A stretch of 64,000 nucleotides of DNA from Gordonia sp. PP30 (GTDB taxonomy: Bacteria > Actinomycetota > Actinomycetes > Mycobacteriales > Mycobacteriaceae): positions 1,116,001 to 1,180,000 of the forward strand of contig NZ_CP095864.1 in assembly GCF_023100845.1 (NCBI RefSeq). Direction: 5' to 3'. Under the pieces are notes generated by a model. It worked only from the letters and a program-made list of their open reading frames with translations. It ran no database searches and was not told the origin of the DNA. Both the position numbers and the translations under genes were made by a program. This document shows positions 16,018 to 23,869 of the stretch, piece by piece (position 1 is the first letter of the stretch; every line of letters starts with the position of its first letter).

Positions 16018-17406
16018 TCAGCGAGTCCGGAAACCCGGGAGATCATCCGTCGAGGGGAGGGTGAAACCGACGGCCGCGCCGCCGCTGTCCGAATCGGCCA
16101 CGATCATCCGGCCGCCGTGCGCGTGGACGATCTCGGTGACGATCGCCAGTCCGAGGCCGGAGCCGCCGGTGGTGCGGCCGCGCGCATCGTCGAGCCGGAC
16201 GAACCGCTCGGTGACGCGGGCCTTATCGCCGTCCGGGATTCCCGGACCGTCGTCGGACACCAGGAGGGTGACGCCGGCGTCGTCGACGCTCATCCGCAGC
16301 GACACCGCGCCCGCCGCGTAGCGCACCGCGTTGTCGGCCAGATTGCGCAGCGCGCGGACGATCTTGTCGCGGTCGGCGTCGATCCGGACCGGCACGATCC
16401 GGGCCTCGACCCGCAGGCCGGTCATCGCCCGCAGGCGGGTGACCTCGGCGGCCGCGACGTCGTCCAGGTCCACCTCGCCGGTCGCCAGGGGTACGCCGCT
16501 CTCATCGGACTGGGCGAGGAACAGCAGGTCGGCCACCATCTGCTGCAGCCGCAGCGCATCGGGAAGCATCACGGTGCCCGCGGTTTCGGCATCGATCGGT
16601 TCCCCGGTGGCGCGGGCCAGATCGAGCAGGCCCACCAGCGTCGTGAGCGGGCTGTTCAGCTCGTGGGAGGCGTCGCCCACGAAACGCAGCTGTTCCCGCC
16701 GGGATCGCTCGATGCGGGCGAGCATGCGGTTCATCGTGGCGGCCAGACCGGCGATCTCATCGCCGGTATCCGGCACCGGCACGCGCCGGCTCAGGTCGCC
16801 GCCGGTGATCTCGTCGACCTGCGACGCGATGTCGTCGACGGGCCGCAGCGCCCGCCCGACGAGGAGATAGGTGAGGACCGCCATGCCGATCACGATCAGC
16901 GGGAACAGGATGCAGCACAGCACCCCGACGATCACGACCAGTCGGTTCAGCGGTTCCTCGGCGGTGCCGACGGCGACGGTGAGGTCGCCCTCCCCGGTGC
17001 GGATGCCGAGTGCGCTGCCCCGGTAGTCGGTGTCGCCGGCGGCGTGGCCGTCGTCGATCGTGATCCGTGTGCCCGGGGCGAGGGGCCTGCTCAGCGGGGT
17101 GGAGTACCGCGGATCGGTCGCGAGGAGGACCCGCCCGGAGTCGTCGATCACCTGGACCACGTCCACATCACCCGCGGCGACGAAGAGCGCGCGGTCGAGG
17201 TCGGCGGGCCGGTCGGTCGCCAGCGCCGTCTCGATCTGATGGGCGCGCGCCAGCGTGGCGGCGTCGGCGTTCCGGATCAGGATATGTTTCAGGGCCAGGA
17301 CCATGACGACCGCGGCGAACAGCAGAGCGAGCGTCACCAGTCCGGTCGCAAGGAGTGTGGTGCGGACCCGGACCGACCGCGCCCGGTCAGGCAGCCAGCG
17401 GAGCAT
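16018..17406 (-). CDS. Sensor histidine kinase (system 2)
   Basis: A 462-residue sensor kinase paralogous to kinase 1. TM1 is at about 15-38, an extracytoplasmic region at 39-153, and TM2 near 155-185 (IVGVLCCILFPLIVIGMAVLT). HAMP has RPVDDIASQVDEITGGDLSRR, and the H-box GDASHELNSPLTT carries the same NS variant as kinase 1. The ATPase domain shows NLADNAVRYA, DDGPGIPDGD and GGSGLGLAI. Its start overlaps the COG4705-like gene by 20 bp. That gene in turn overlaps PAP2-A by 4 bp, so the kinase is the last gene of a three-gene operon headed by the box at 18875-18891. This places the kinase under control of its presumed own regulator. Confidence 0.93.
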   Translation of the reverse strand: MLRWLPDRARSVRVRTTLLATGLVTLALLFAAVVMVLALKHILIRNADAATLARAHQIETALATDRPADLDRALFVAAGDVDVVQVIDDSGRVLLATDPRYSTPLSRPLAPGTRITIDDGHAAGDTDYRGSALGIRTGEGDLTVAVGTAEEPLNRLVVIVGVLCCILFPLIVIGMAVLTYLLVGRALRPVDDIASQVDEITGGDLSRRVPVPDTGDEIAGLAATMNRMLARIERSRREQLRFVGDASHELNSPLTTLVGLLDLARATGEPIDAETAGTVMLPDALRLQQMVADLLFLAQSDESGVPLATGEVDLDDVAAAEVTRLRAMTGLRVEARIVPVRIDADRDKIVRALRNLADNAVRYAAGAVSLRMSVDDAGVTLLVSDDGPGIPDGDKARVTERFVRLDDARGRTTGGSGLGLAIVTEIVHAHGGRMIVADSDSGGAAVGFTLPSTDDLPGFRTR

Positions 17407-18193
17407 CGGCCCTGGCGCCTTCGTCGTCGATCCGGTCGACGCGGCTGATCGAGAGATAGGCGACCAGCACGACGATCACGGCGAGGAACACGACGTTCAC
17501 CAGGGTCGAGCTGAGACCCAGACCGCCGGCGCTGGCCGGCTGGATCAGCAGGTCGCCGGCCGACGCGCCCAGCGGGCGGGTGACGATGTACCCGGCCCAG
17601 AACGCGGGCACCGCGCCGAGGCCCAGACCGCGATGCGCGGCGAAGATCAGGGCGATCACCACGGCGAAGATCGCCAGCGACCAGCCGTAGCCGACGCTGA
17701 GCTTCTCGGCGATCAGATCGCCGGCCGCGGTGCCCAGCGCGAAGGTCACCAGCACCGTCAGCCAGTAGAAGGCCTCGCGGCGGCGCGTCCGGATCGAGTG
17801 GATCGACAGGGTGCCCTCGACGCGGTACCAGACGACCAGCACCACCGCGAGCGCGATCGCGAAGACCGTCGTCGACGCGGGGAGCGGGACGCCCGCGACA
17901 TCGGTCAGATTGTCGGTGATCAGGGTGCCGGTGACGCTGATCAGCAGCACCGCGGCCCAGTACACGGCCGGAACGTATCGGTTCAGCCGGAACTGGGCGG
18001 TCAGGACTGCGGCTAGAAGCACCACCGTGATGAGCGTAGTCCACCGCAGGCCGAAGCCCAGGTTCATGTTGAGGTAATCCGCGGCCGTCTCGCCGACCGT
18101 GGTCGAGAGGATCTTGATGATCCAGAAGTAGAGCGTGACCTCGGGCACCTTGCTCAGGAGCACGGTGGTGAAGGCGGATCTCGCGTGTGTCAT
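17387..18193 (-). CDS. COG4705-type polytopic membrane protein
   Basis: A 268-residue integral membrane protein with about eight hydrophobic segments. The N-terminal LLSKVPEVTLYFWIIKIL and TTVGETAADYLN are hallmarks of the COG4705 family, whose biochemical role is not known to me. Members often lie next to two-component systems. ATG 18193 overlaps the PAP2-A stop (ATGA) and its end overlaps kinase 2, so the three are translationally linked. An earlier in-frame start at 18340 would give a Pro/Arg-rich stretch lying inside the PAP2 gene and is rejected. A role as sensor accessory or lipid-handling protein is speculation from context. Confidence 0.8.
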   Translation of the reverse strand: MTHARSAFTTVLLSKVPEVTLYFWIIKILSTTVGETAADYLNMNLGFGLRWTTLITVVLLAAVLTAQFRLNRYVPAVYWAAVLLISVTGTLITDNLTDVAGVPLPASTTVFAIALAVVLVVWYRVEGTLSIHSIRTRRREAFYWLTVLVTFALGTAAGDLIAEKLSVGYGWSLAIFAVVIALIFAAHRGLGLGAVPAFWAGYIVTRPLGASAGDLLIQPASAGGLGLSSTLVNVVFLAVIVVLVAYLSISRVDRIDDEGARADAPLAA

Positions 18194-18852
18194 CGGTGTT
18201 CCTTCAGAGCGAGGCGGGGGCCCAGACGGGCGAGGAGGAGATCGACCACTGGCGGGACGAGGAGTCCGGCCGAGAGGCCGAGGAGGGCGGCGCCGGTCAC
18301 GTCGGTGAACCAGTGCATGCCGAGGTACAGGCGGGTCCACGCGCAGATCGCGACGACGGCGGCGCCGAGCACGCCGGCGATGATCGCCCGATGGCGCGGC
18401 CAGGTGCTCACCACCACCACAAGGAGCGCCACGACCAGCGCGGACGTGCCGGTCACGTGGCCCGACGGGTACGAGTAGGTGGCCTCGGGGGACCCGACCT
18501 GCAGGTACTCCGGCGGCCGGGGGCGTGCGGTGGCCAGCTTCAGTACGCCCGCGACGCCGGCGGCGATCGCGACACTGGCGCCGACCGGCAGCGCCCGCCG
18601 CAATGATCGGTCACGCAGCAGCAGGACCACCGCGATCACCCCGGCCGCGACGGTGGTCGCGACCGGGCTGAAGAGATAGCTCAGATCGTCGACGCAGGTC
18701 GTCAGAGCCGGGTTCCGGGTGGACGCGAGCCCGTGCAACACCGAGGTGTCGATGCCCAGCGGCCCGGGATGCGCCGCGAAGAGGCCGGCGCCGAGCACGG
18801 CGAGCGCGAAGAAGACGATGCCGAGCTGCTGCCGGCCACGTACCGATTCCAT
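18190..18852 (-). CDS. PAP2-family membrane phosphatase A
   Basis: A 220-residue polytopic phosphatase of the PAP2 superfamily, acting on lipid phosphates or prenyl diphosphates at the outer membrane face. All three catalytic motifs are present: C1 KLATARPRP, C2 YPSGH, C3 RLYLGMHWFTD. About six membrane segments flank them. It is the first gene of the operon PAP2-A, COG4705-like, kinase 2. The start ATG 18852 is exactly 22 nt from the regulatory box at 18875-18891. It is a paralogue of the next upstream gene. Undecaprenyl diphosphate or phosphatidic acid are plausible substrates; sequence does not decide. Confidence 0.92.
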   Translation of the reverse strand: MESVRGRQQLGIVFFALAVLGAGLFAAHPGPLGIDTSVLHGLASTRNPALTTCVDDLSYLFSPVATTVAAGVIAVVLLLRDRSLRRALPVGASVAIAAGVAGVLKLATARPRPPEYLQVGSPEATYSYPSGHVTGTSALVVALLVVVVSTWPRHRAIIAGVLGAAVVAICAWTRLYLGMHWFTDVTGAALLGLSAGLLVPPVVDLLLARLGPRLALKEHR

Positions 18853-18874
18853 GCGTCCACGGTGCGGATCCGGT

Positions 18875-18891
18875 GCTGAGTAAACGCTGAG
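18875..18891 (-). promoter_or_regulatory. Two-component box 3, upstream of PAP2-A operon
   Basis: The minus strand reads CTCAGC-GTTTA-CTCAGC, ending 22 nt before ATG 18852. It lies in the 43-bp gap between the two PAP2 genes, so PAP2-A, the membrane protein and kinase 2 have their own promoter. Confidence 0.65.
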
Positions 18892-18895
18892 GGTG

Positions 18896-19567
18896 TCAGG
18901 CTCCGGCCCGGTGCCGGGCCTCCTGCCGGGGCCAGAGTCGGGCGAGTGCCTGATCGACGAGCGGTGGTACCACCAGCGCGCTGCCGGCGCCCACCAGTAG
19001 TGCCCCGAGCACGTCGGTCGGCCAGTGCATACCGAGGTAGACGCGGGTCCACATGCACGACGCGATGAGCGCGACTCCGGCGATGTACGAGACGACGGCC
19101 CAGCCGCGCGGGAACGACGGCACGACCACCACCAGCAGCGCCACGACCAGCGCCGAGAGGCCGCACACGTGCCCGGAGACGTACGACGCGGACGAGTCGG
19201 GCGTACCGATCCGCAGCGACAGCGGCGGCCGCGGCCGGTCGACGCCGAGCTTGAGGACCTCGGCGACAGCGAAAGCGGCCACCTCCGCCGCCACGACCGG
19301 GAGGGCGCGGCGCGGTGAGCGGTCGTGGACGGCCAGGGCGACGCCGATCAGCAGCGCCGCCGCCAGCATCCAGCTCGGACCGAACACCGTGGTCAGGGCC
19401 TTCGCCACGCGGTCGAGGCCGGGCGTGCGGCCGTCGATCAGCCAGTGCGCGATGGACGAATCGACACCCAGCGGACCCGGGTGGACGGCGAACACCACTC
19501 CGCCGATCACGGCCAGGGCGAGCAGCACGAGGCCCGCGGTCATCCGGGTGTTGCGAGACGAGGTCAT
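18896..19567 (-). CDS. PAP2-family membrane phosphatase B (variant C2 motif)
   Basis: A 223-residue paralogue of PAP2-A. Motif C1 is KLGVDRPRP and C3 RVYLGMHWPTD, both intact. C2 reads YVSGH instead of the canonical PSGH; the catalytic His is retained but the Pro is Val, so activity is likely though not certain. ATG 19567 is preferred over ATG 19585 because it puts the upstream box at the same 22-nt distance as the other three regulated genes. It has its own box, so both phosphatases answer to the same regulator independently. About six membrane segments are visible. Confidence 0.9.
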   Translation of the reverse strand: MTSSRNTRMTAGLVLLALAVIGGVVFAVHPGPLGVDSSIAHWLIDGRTPGLDRVAKALTTVFGPSWMLAAALLIGVALAVHDRSPRRALPVVAAEVAAFAVAEVLKLGVDRPRPPLSLRIGTPDSSASYVSGHVCGLSALVVALLVVVVPSFPRGWAVVSYIAGVALIASCMWTRVYLGMHWPTDVLGALLVGAGSALVVPPLVDQALARLWPRQEARHRAGA

Positions 19568-19589
19568 CCGGACATCGTCGCGCATCCAT

Positions 19590-19606
19590 GCTGAGGAGAC
19601 GCTGGG
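19590..19606 (-). promoter_or_regulatory. Two-component box 4, upstream of PAP2-B
   Basis: The minus strand reads CCCAGC-GTCTC-CTCAGC, one change from the consensus direct repeat, ending 22 nt before ATG 19567. Its presence at the same spacing is what makes the set convincing. Confidence 0.6.
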
Positions 19607-19652
19607 TGAACGGCGGGGGTCCGCGACGCGGACGTCGGGCGCCGACGCCGGG

Positions 19653-20171
19653 TCAGGCGCCGACGCGGTTGCAGGCCTCGCAGACGGTGTCCGGGATCAC
19701 CCCGGCGCGTTGCAGGTAGCCGAAGACCACGCAGCCCAGGCAGAAACCGAAAGCGCACTCGGCGAAGGCCGCGGCGATCAGCACACCCGTGACGATCTGC
19801 GCGGCGAGACCGAAGCCGGTGGCCGAGAGGATCAGGGCGGTGCCGGAGAACACCAGGCCCACGGTCTGCGCGAAGCGCTTAGGCGGGCCGGGCACCAGCT
19901 TGGTCTTCTTCACGATGGTCGGCACGATCACGTGCACGGCCAGTCGCCCGAAGGGGGAGTAGCGCGGGCCACCGGCGACGCGCAGCGCGAATCCGGCGGT
20001 CAGCACCGCGTACAGCCACCACTGGTTCACCACGATGGCGGCGATGGCCAGCAGGATCACCAGGCCCGCGGTGGACCGGGCGGCGTAGTCGTTGACCGGA
20101 TTGGGGAACGCGAACACGCCCCGCCGTTCCACCGAGATCGACTCGTCCACCTGCGTGAACAGGTCCGTCAT
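19653..20171 (-). CDS. DUF4395 family membrane protein
   Basis: A 172-residue membrane protein whose PNPVNDYAARSTAGLVILLA, RVAGGPRYSPFGRLA and FAECAFGFCLGCVVF segments are typical of DUF4395 proteins, which have about four membrane spans. ATG 20171 has GGAGGT four bases upstream. A pair of Cys in FCLGC and another pair near the C-terminus (VCEAC) could form a redox or metal centre; members often lie near thioredoxin-like or rhodanese genes, but none is adjacent here. The function is unknown. It does not carry the two-component box that precedes the genes to its left. Confidence 0.8.
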   Translation of the reverse strand: MTDLFTQVDESISVERRGVFAFPNPVNDYAARSTAGLVILLAIAAIVVNQWWLYAVLTAGFALRVAGGPRYSPFGRLAVHVIVPTIVKKTKLVPGPPKRFAQTVGLVFSGTALILSATGFGLAAQIVTGVLIAAAFAECAFGFCLGCVVFGYLQRAGVIPDTVCEACNRVGA

Positions 20172-20273
20172 TGCTACCTCCATGCTTACCGAACGCTTCA
20201 CGGTACGGCGGTGGCGCCGCGCACGACAGGGTTGTGCGCGCCGTGATCCGAACTCCCGCGAGACGGCGGCTTG

Positions 20274-20332
20274 CCTTCGACTCGGTCTCGCCCCGGCGGG
20301 CTCGCCCGGTGGTTCCTGAGCGGAGTCGAAGG
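20274..20332. repeat. Dispersed TCGACTC-type inverted repeat
   Basis: CCTTCGACTC at 20274-20283 pairs with GAGTCGAAGG at 20323-20332 across a GC-rich 39-base loop, in the gap between the DUF4395 and recQ genes. The arms are of the same dispersed family as the repeats at 54.4-54.6 kb. It may also act as a terminator for recQ. Confidence 0.6.
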
Positions 20333-20334
20333 GC

Positions 20335-22194
20335 TCAGGCGGCGTCGAAGTCGGCGATCACGCCGATGACGGCCTCGCCGTACTTGTCGGCCTTGGCCTG
20401 GCCGACACCGGAGATGCCGAGCAGCTCGTCCAGATTCCCGGGACGGACCTGGGCGATCGCCTCCAGGGTGGCGTTGTTGAACACCGTGTAGGCCGGGGCG
20501 TCGGCCTCCTTGGCCACCGCGTACCGCCACTTCCGCAGCACCTCGAACAGCTGCCCCTCCTCGCCGGAGAGTTCGGTCGCGGTCCGCTTGGACCGGCCGC
20601 CCGACGACGACCGCACCCGCTTGGCCTCCTCGCGGAAGGTCACCGTCGCCTCGCCGCGCAGCACACCGGCGGACGATTCGGTGAGGGTGAGGACGCCGTA
20701 GTCGCCGTGCGGGGCGAGATGGCCCTGCGCGATGAGCTGACGGATCACCCCCTTCCAGGCGTTCGCGTCGAGTTCGGTGCCGATGCCGTAGGTCGACAGC
20801 CGGCTGTGCCCGAACTGGGTGATCCGGGCGTTCTCCTTGCCGAGCAGGATGTCGATCAGGTGCCCGGCGCCGTAGCGCTGACCGCTGAATTCCCGGTCGA
20901 GCCGCCAGACCGTCGACAGCACCTTCTGCGCGGCGACGGTCCCGTTCCAGGTGGCGGGGGGATTCAGGCAGGTGTCGCAGTTGCCGCAGGGGGCGATCTC
21001 CTGCCCGAAGTAGCGCAACAGCTGCACCCGGCGGCAGGTCGCGGTCTCGCAGAGCGCGAGCATGGCATCGAGCAGCCGGCCCTGCGCCATCTTGTGCATC
21101 TGGTCGCCGTCGGACATCTCGATCAGCCGGCGCTGCTGCACCACGTCGGCGAGGCCGTAGGCCATCCACGCCACCGATGGCAGTCCGTCACGACCCGCGC
21201 GGCCGGTCTCCTGGTAGTAACCCTCGACGCTCTTGGGCAGATCGACGTGGGCCACGAAGCGGACGTCGGGCTTGTCGATCCCCATGCCGAACGCAATGGT
21301 GGCGACCACCACCACGCCGTCCTCGCGGAGGAAGCGGCGCAGGGTGGCGTCGCGCGCCGCGGCATCCATGCCCGCGTGGTACGGCATCGCGTCGATTCCG
21401 TTGGCGGACAAGAACTTCGCGATGTTCTCCACACTCTTGCGGCTGAGGGCGTAGACGATCCCGCAGAGCGGCACGCCGTCGTCGAACCCCTCGGCGGCGA
21501 TGAACTCGAGGAGTTGCTGCTGGACGCGGTCTTTGGCCTCGATCCGGTAGCTGATGTTGGGCCGGTCGAAGCTGGCGATGAAGTGCCGTGCCCGGTCCAG
21601 GTGCAGGCGCTCGGTGATCTCGGCGTGGGTGCGGTCGGTGGCGGTCGCGGTGAGCGCGATGCGCGGGACGTCCGGCCAGAGTTCGGCCAGGTCGCCGAGC
21701 GCGAGGTAGTCGGGCCGGAAGTCGTGCCCCCACTGCGAGACGCAGTGCGCCTCGTCGATCGCGATGAGGCTCAGCTCGCCGCGGCTCAGGAATTCCCGCG
21801 CCGACTGCTGACTGAGGCGTTCCGGCGCGATGTACAGCAGATCCAGCTCGCCGGCGAGGAACGCTTGCTCGACGTCGCGCCGCTCGTCGAGGCTCTGCGT
21901 CGAGTTCAAGTACGCGGCCCGGACCCCGAGCTGCCGCAGCGCGCCGACCTGGTCGGCCATCAGCGCGATGAGCGGTGAGACGACGATCGCGCAGCCCGGG
22001 CGCACCAGGGCGGGGATCTGATAGCAGAGACTCTTACCGCCGCCGGTCGGCATCAGGACCACGGCATCGCCCCCGCCGATCACCTGCTCGACGATCTGTT
22101 CCTGATCGCCGCGGAACGCCTCGTAGCCGAAGACGGTGCGGAGCGTCTGGCGCGCGGGCGTCTCGGCGCCGGCCGAGGTTTCGACGGGGCTCAA
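20335..22194 (-). CDS. recQ: RecQ ATP-dependent DNA helicase
   Basis: A 3'-5' helicase of the RecQ family, 619 residues. Walker A is PTGGGKS (Lys54) and the DEAH box is IDEAHCVSQWGHDFRPDY. Helicase motifs IV-VI are present, including ATIAFGMGIDKPDVR and QETGRAGRDG. The RecQ-Ct zinc site follows (CRRVQLLRYFGQ, then CGNCDTC), and then an HRDC domain (LFEVLRKWRYAVAKE...GISGVGQAKADKYG). No ATG or GTG lies before the conserved TLRTVFGYEAFRGDQ; the best start is TTG 22194, which shares TTGA with the stop of the upstream gene. That TTG is inside a dispersed repeat sequence (TTTCGACGGGGCTCAACCGG). Confidence 0.93.
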   Translation of the reverse strand: MSPVETSAGAETPARQTLRTVFGYEAFRGDQEQIVEQVIGGGDAVVLMPTGGGKSLCYQIPALVRPGCAIVVSPLIALMADQVGALRQLGVRAAYLNSTQSLDERRDVEQAFLAGELDLLYIAPERLSQQSAREFLSRGELSLIAIDEAHCVSQWGHDFRPDYLALGDLAELWPDVPRIALTATATDRTHAEITERLHLDRARHFIASFDRPNISYRIEAKDRVQQQLLEFIAAEGFDDGVPLCGIVYALSRKSVENIAKFLSANGIDAMPYHAGMDAAARDATLRRFLREDGVVVVATIAFGMGIDKPDVRFVAHVDLPKSVEGYYQETGRAGRDGLPSVAWMAYGLADVVQQRRLIEMSDGDQMHKMAQGRLLDAMLALCETATCRRVQLLRYFGQEIAPCGNCDTCLNPPATWNGTVAAQKVLSTVWRLDREFSGQRYGAGHLIDILLGKENARITQFGHSRLSTYGIGTELDANAWKGVIRQLIAQGHLAPHGDYGVLTLTESSAGVLRGEATVTFREEAKRVRSSSGGRSKRTATELSGEEGQLFEVLRKWRYAVAKEADAPAYTVFNNATLEAIAQVRPGNLDELLGISGVGQAKADKYGEAVIGVIADFDAA

Positions 22195-22532
22195 CCGGCG
22201 GCCGAGTCGTCGCCCGGTGCGGGCTCCAGTTCCCATTCGGTGGGGGCGGCCTCGAGTTCCAGTTCCGGTGCGGGCTCCGGCTCCGGTGCCGCGTCGAGTT
22301 CGGTGTCGGCGGCCTCGCCGGCGTCGAGGCCCGCCGCCCCGGCGCGCTCGGCACGACCGGCCGCCTTGGCGGCCTCGCGCATCTCGAATCCGTCGGTCAC
22401 GATGTCGCCGATCTCGCGGGTCACATCGGCGACGGCCCCGGTGATGATCGACGTGATCGATCCGACACCGCGCGCGGTGTTCTCGACCACGTCCTGAATC
22501 AGATCCTTGTTTCGTTCCAGCTTGCCGACCAT
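22191..22532 (-). CDS. Small protein with helical N-terminus and acidic Glu/Pro tail
   Basis: A 113-residue protein I cannot assign. Residues 1-60 look amphipathic-helical (KLERNKDLIQDVVENTARGV, DVTREIGDIVTDGFEMREAA). Residues 80-110 are a strongly acidic EPEPAPELELE-type tail that continues into the dispersed repeat at the gene end. GGAG lies seven to ten bases before ATG 22532. It precedes recQ with a 4-bp overlap, so they are co-transcribed. An accessory role with the helicase is possible but has no direct support. Confidence 0.7.
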   Translation of the reverse strand: MVGKLERNKDLIQDVVENTARGVGSITSIITGAVADVTREIGDIVTDGFEMREAAKAAGRAERAGAAGLDAGEAADTELDAAPEPEPAPELELEAAPTEWELEPAPGDDSAAG

Positions 22533-22572
22533 GGCGACTCCTTCGTTTCGCTCGAGGTACGAGGATACCGAC

Positions 22573-22610
22573 AGGGCCCGGTGCGGACATGGTTGTCCGC
22601 ACCGGGCCCT
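22573..22610. terminator. Perfect 17-bp hairpin, bidirectional terminator candidate
   Basis: Arms AGGGCCCGGTGCGGACA (22573-22589) and its exact complement (22594-22610) flank a four-base loop. It lies 26 bases past the desaturase stop and upstream of the small gene before recQ. No long T-run follows, as is common in high-GC actinobacteria. It separates the desaturase operon from the recQ operon. Confidence 0.75.
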
Positions 22611-22636
22611 TCCCCTCGATGACTCGGAGGCGGTGG

Positions 22637-23824
22637 TCAGGCCACCTTCTCGGAGCGGGTCGCCTTGCTCGCGTCGTGCTCGCGCTCGATGTTCAGCACG
22701 ATGTTGTTGTCATCGGCGGTGAACGAGTTCGGCAGCGACAGCTTGGCGATCTTCATCCAGGTGGAGCCGAGCTGATGACGCAGGTTGCCGGTGTTGTAGG
22801 GCAGGCCGTACTTCTCGCAGATCGCCCGGACCTCCTTGGCCATCTCCGGGTAGCGGTTGGCCGGGACGTCGGGGAACAGGTGGTGCTCGATCTGGTGGCT
22901 CAGGTTGCCGCTCATGATGTGGAACAGGTCGCCGCCCTCGATGTTGGCGGAGCCGAGCATCTGGCGCAGGTACCACTCGCCCTTCGTCTCGTTCGCCGTC
23001 TCCTCCTTGGTGAAGGTCTGCGCGCCGGTCGGGAAGTGGCCGCAGAAGATGATCGAGTACGCCCAGACGTTGCGGATCAGGTTGGCGCCGGCGTTGCCGA
23101 TCAGCGTGGTGACGAAGAACGGTCCGGTCAGTGCGGGCCACAGGATGTAGTCCTTGGCGACCTGCTTGCTGGCCTTGTGCCACATGCCCTTGACCAGGCC
23201 CTTGACGTCGCTCCACTTGCGCTTGCCCTGGACCAGGTTTTCAGCCTCGAGGTCGTGCAGCATGACGCCCCACTCGAAGAGCAGCATGAGTGCGGTCGCG
23301 TAGGCGAGGTTGCCCAGGAAGTAGGGGTTCCACTTCTGGTCGCGGGCCATCCGGAGGATGCCGTAGCCGATGTCGCGGTCCTCGTCGAGCACGTTGGTGA
23401 AGGTGTGGTGCAGGTAGTTGTGGCTGTGCTTCCACTGGTCGCCCGGGCAGACGTTGTCCCAGTCGAACTCGCGCGAGTTGTAGGTGTCCTCGCGCATCCA
23501 GTCGTACTGGCCGTGCATCACGTTGTGGCCGATCTCCATGTTGTCGAGGATCTTGGCGACACCGAGCGAGGCGACGCCGGCCAGCCACACTGGCGGGATG
23601 AACGGGACGTACATCATGGCGCGGCCGGCGAACTCCAGCTTCCGCTGCGCCTCGATGATGCCGTAGATGTAATCGCGATCGGACTGACCCAGGTCGGCGA
23701 CGACGCGGGCGCGCAGCTCGTCGAGTTCGGCACCGATCTGTTCCACCTGCGCGGCGGTCAGATCGACCTCGATGACGTCGGACTTCTTGTCGCTCTTGAA
23801 GTAGTCGGTGATGTTGATGGCCAT
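22637..23824 (-). CDS. desA3: DesA3-like membrane acyl-CoA desaturase
   Basis: A 395-residue membrane fatty-acid desaturase. Three histidine clusters that hold the di-iron centre are visible: HNVMH, HSHNYLHH and HQIEHH. Hydrophobic spans lie between them. The family introduces a cis double bond (delta-9 in the mycobacterial DesA3, Rv3229c) into stearoyl-CoA using electrons from an oxidoreductase partner. The next gene upstream is that partner, 45 bp away in the same direction, as with Rv3230c in M. tuberculosis. The N-terminal 20 residues are Lys/Asp-rich. It is followed by the hairpin at 22573-22610. Confidence 0.93.
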   Translation of the reverse strand: MAINITDYFKSDKKSDVIEVDLTAAQVEQIGAELDELRARVVADLGQSDRDYIYGIIEAQRKLEFAGRAMMYVPFIPPVWLAGVASLGVAKILDNMEIGHNVMHGQYDWMREDTYNSREFDWDNVCPGDQWKHSHNYLHHTFTNVLDEDRDIGYGILRMARDQKWNPYFLGNLAYATALMLLFEWGVMLHDLEAENLVQGKRKWSDVKGLVKGMWHKASKQVAKDYILWPALTGPFFVTTLIGNAGANLIRNVWAYSIIFCGHFPTGAQTFTKEETANETKGEWYLRQMLGSANIEGGDLFHIMSGNLSHQIEHHLFPDVPANRYPEMAKEVRAICEKYGLPYNTGNLRHQLGSTWMKIAKLSLPNSFTADDNNIVLNIEREHDASKATRSEKVA

Positions 23825-23869
23825 GATGGTCGCCTCTCTGAGTGGCTGGGCGGGGAAGGGGATGGAGGG

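Noticed and set aside
22195..22602. An N-terminal extension of RecQ up to 22602
   Set aside because: The extension overlaps the separate 113-residue gene in another frame, is Arg/Gly-rich and has no helicase sequence.
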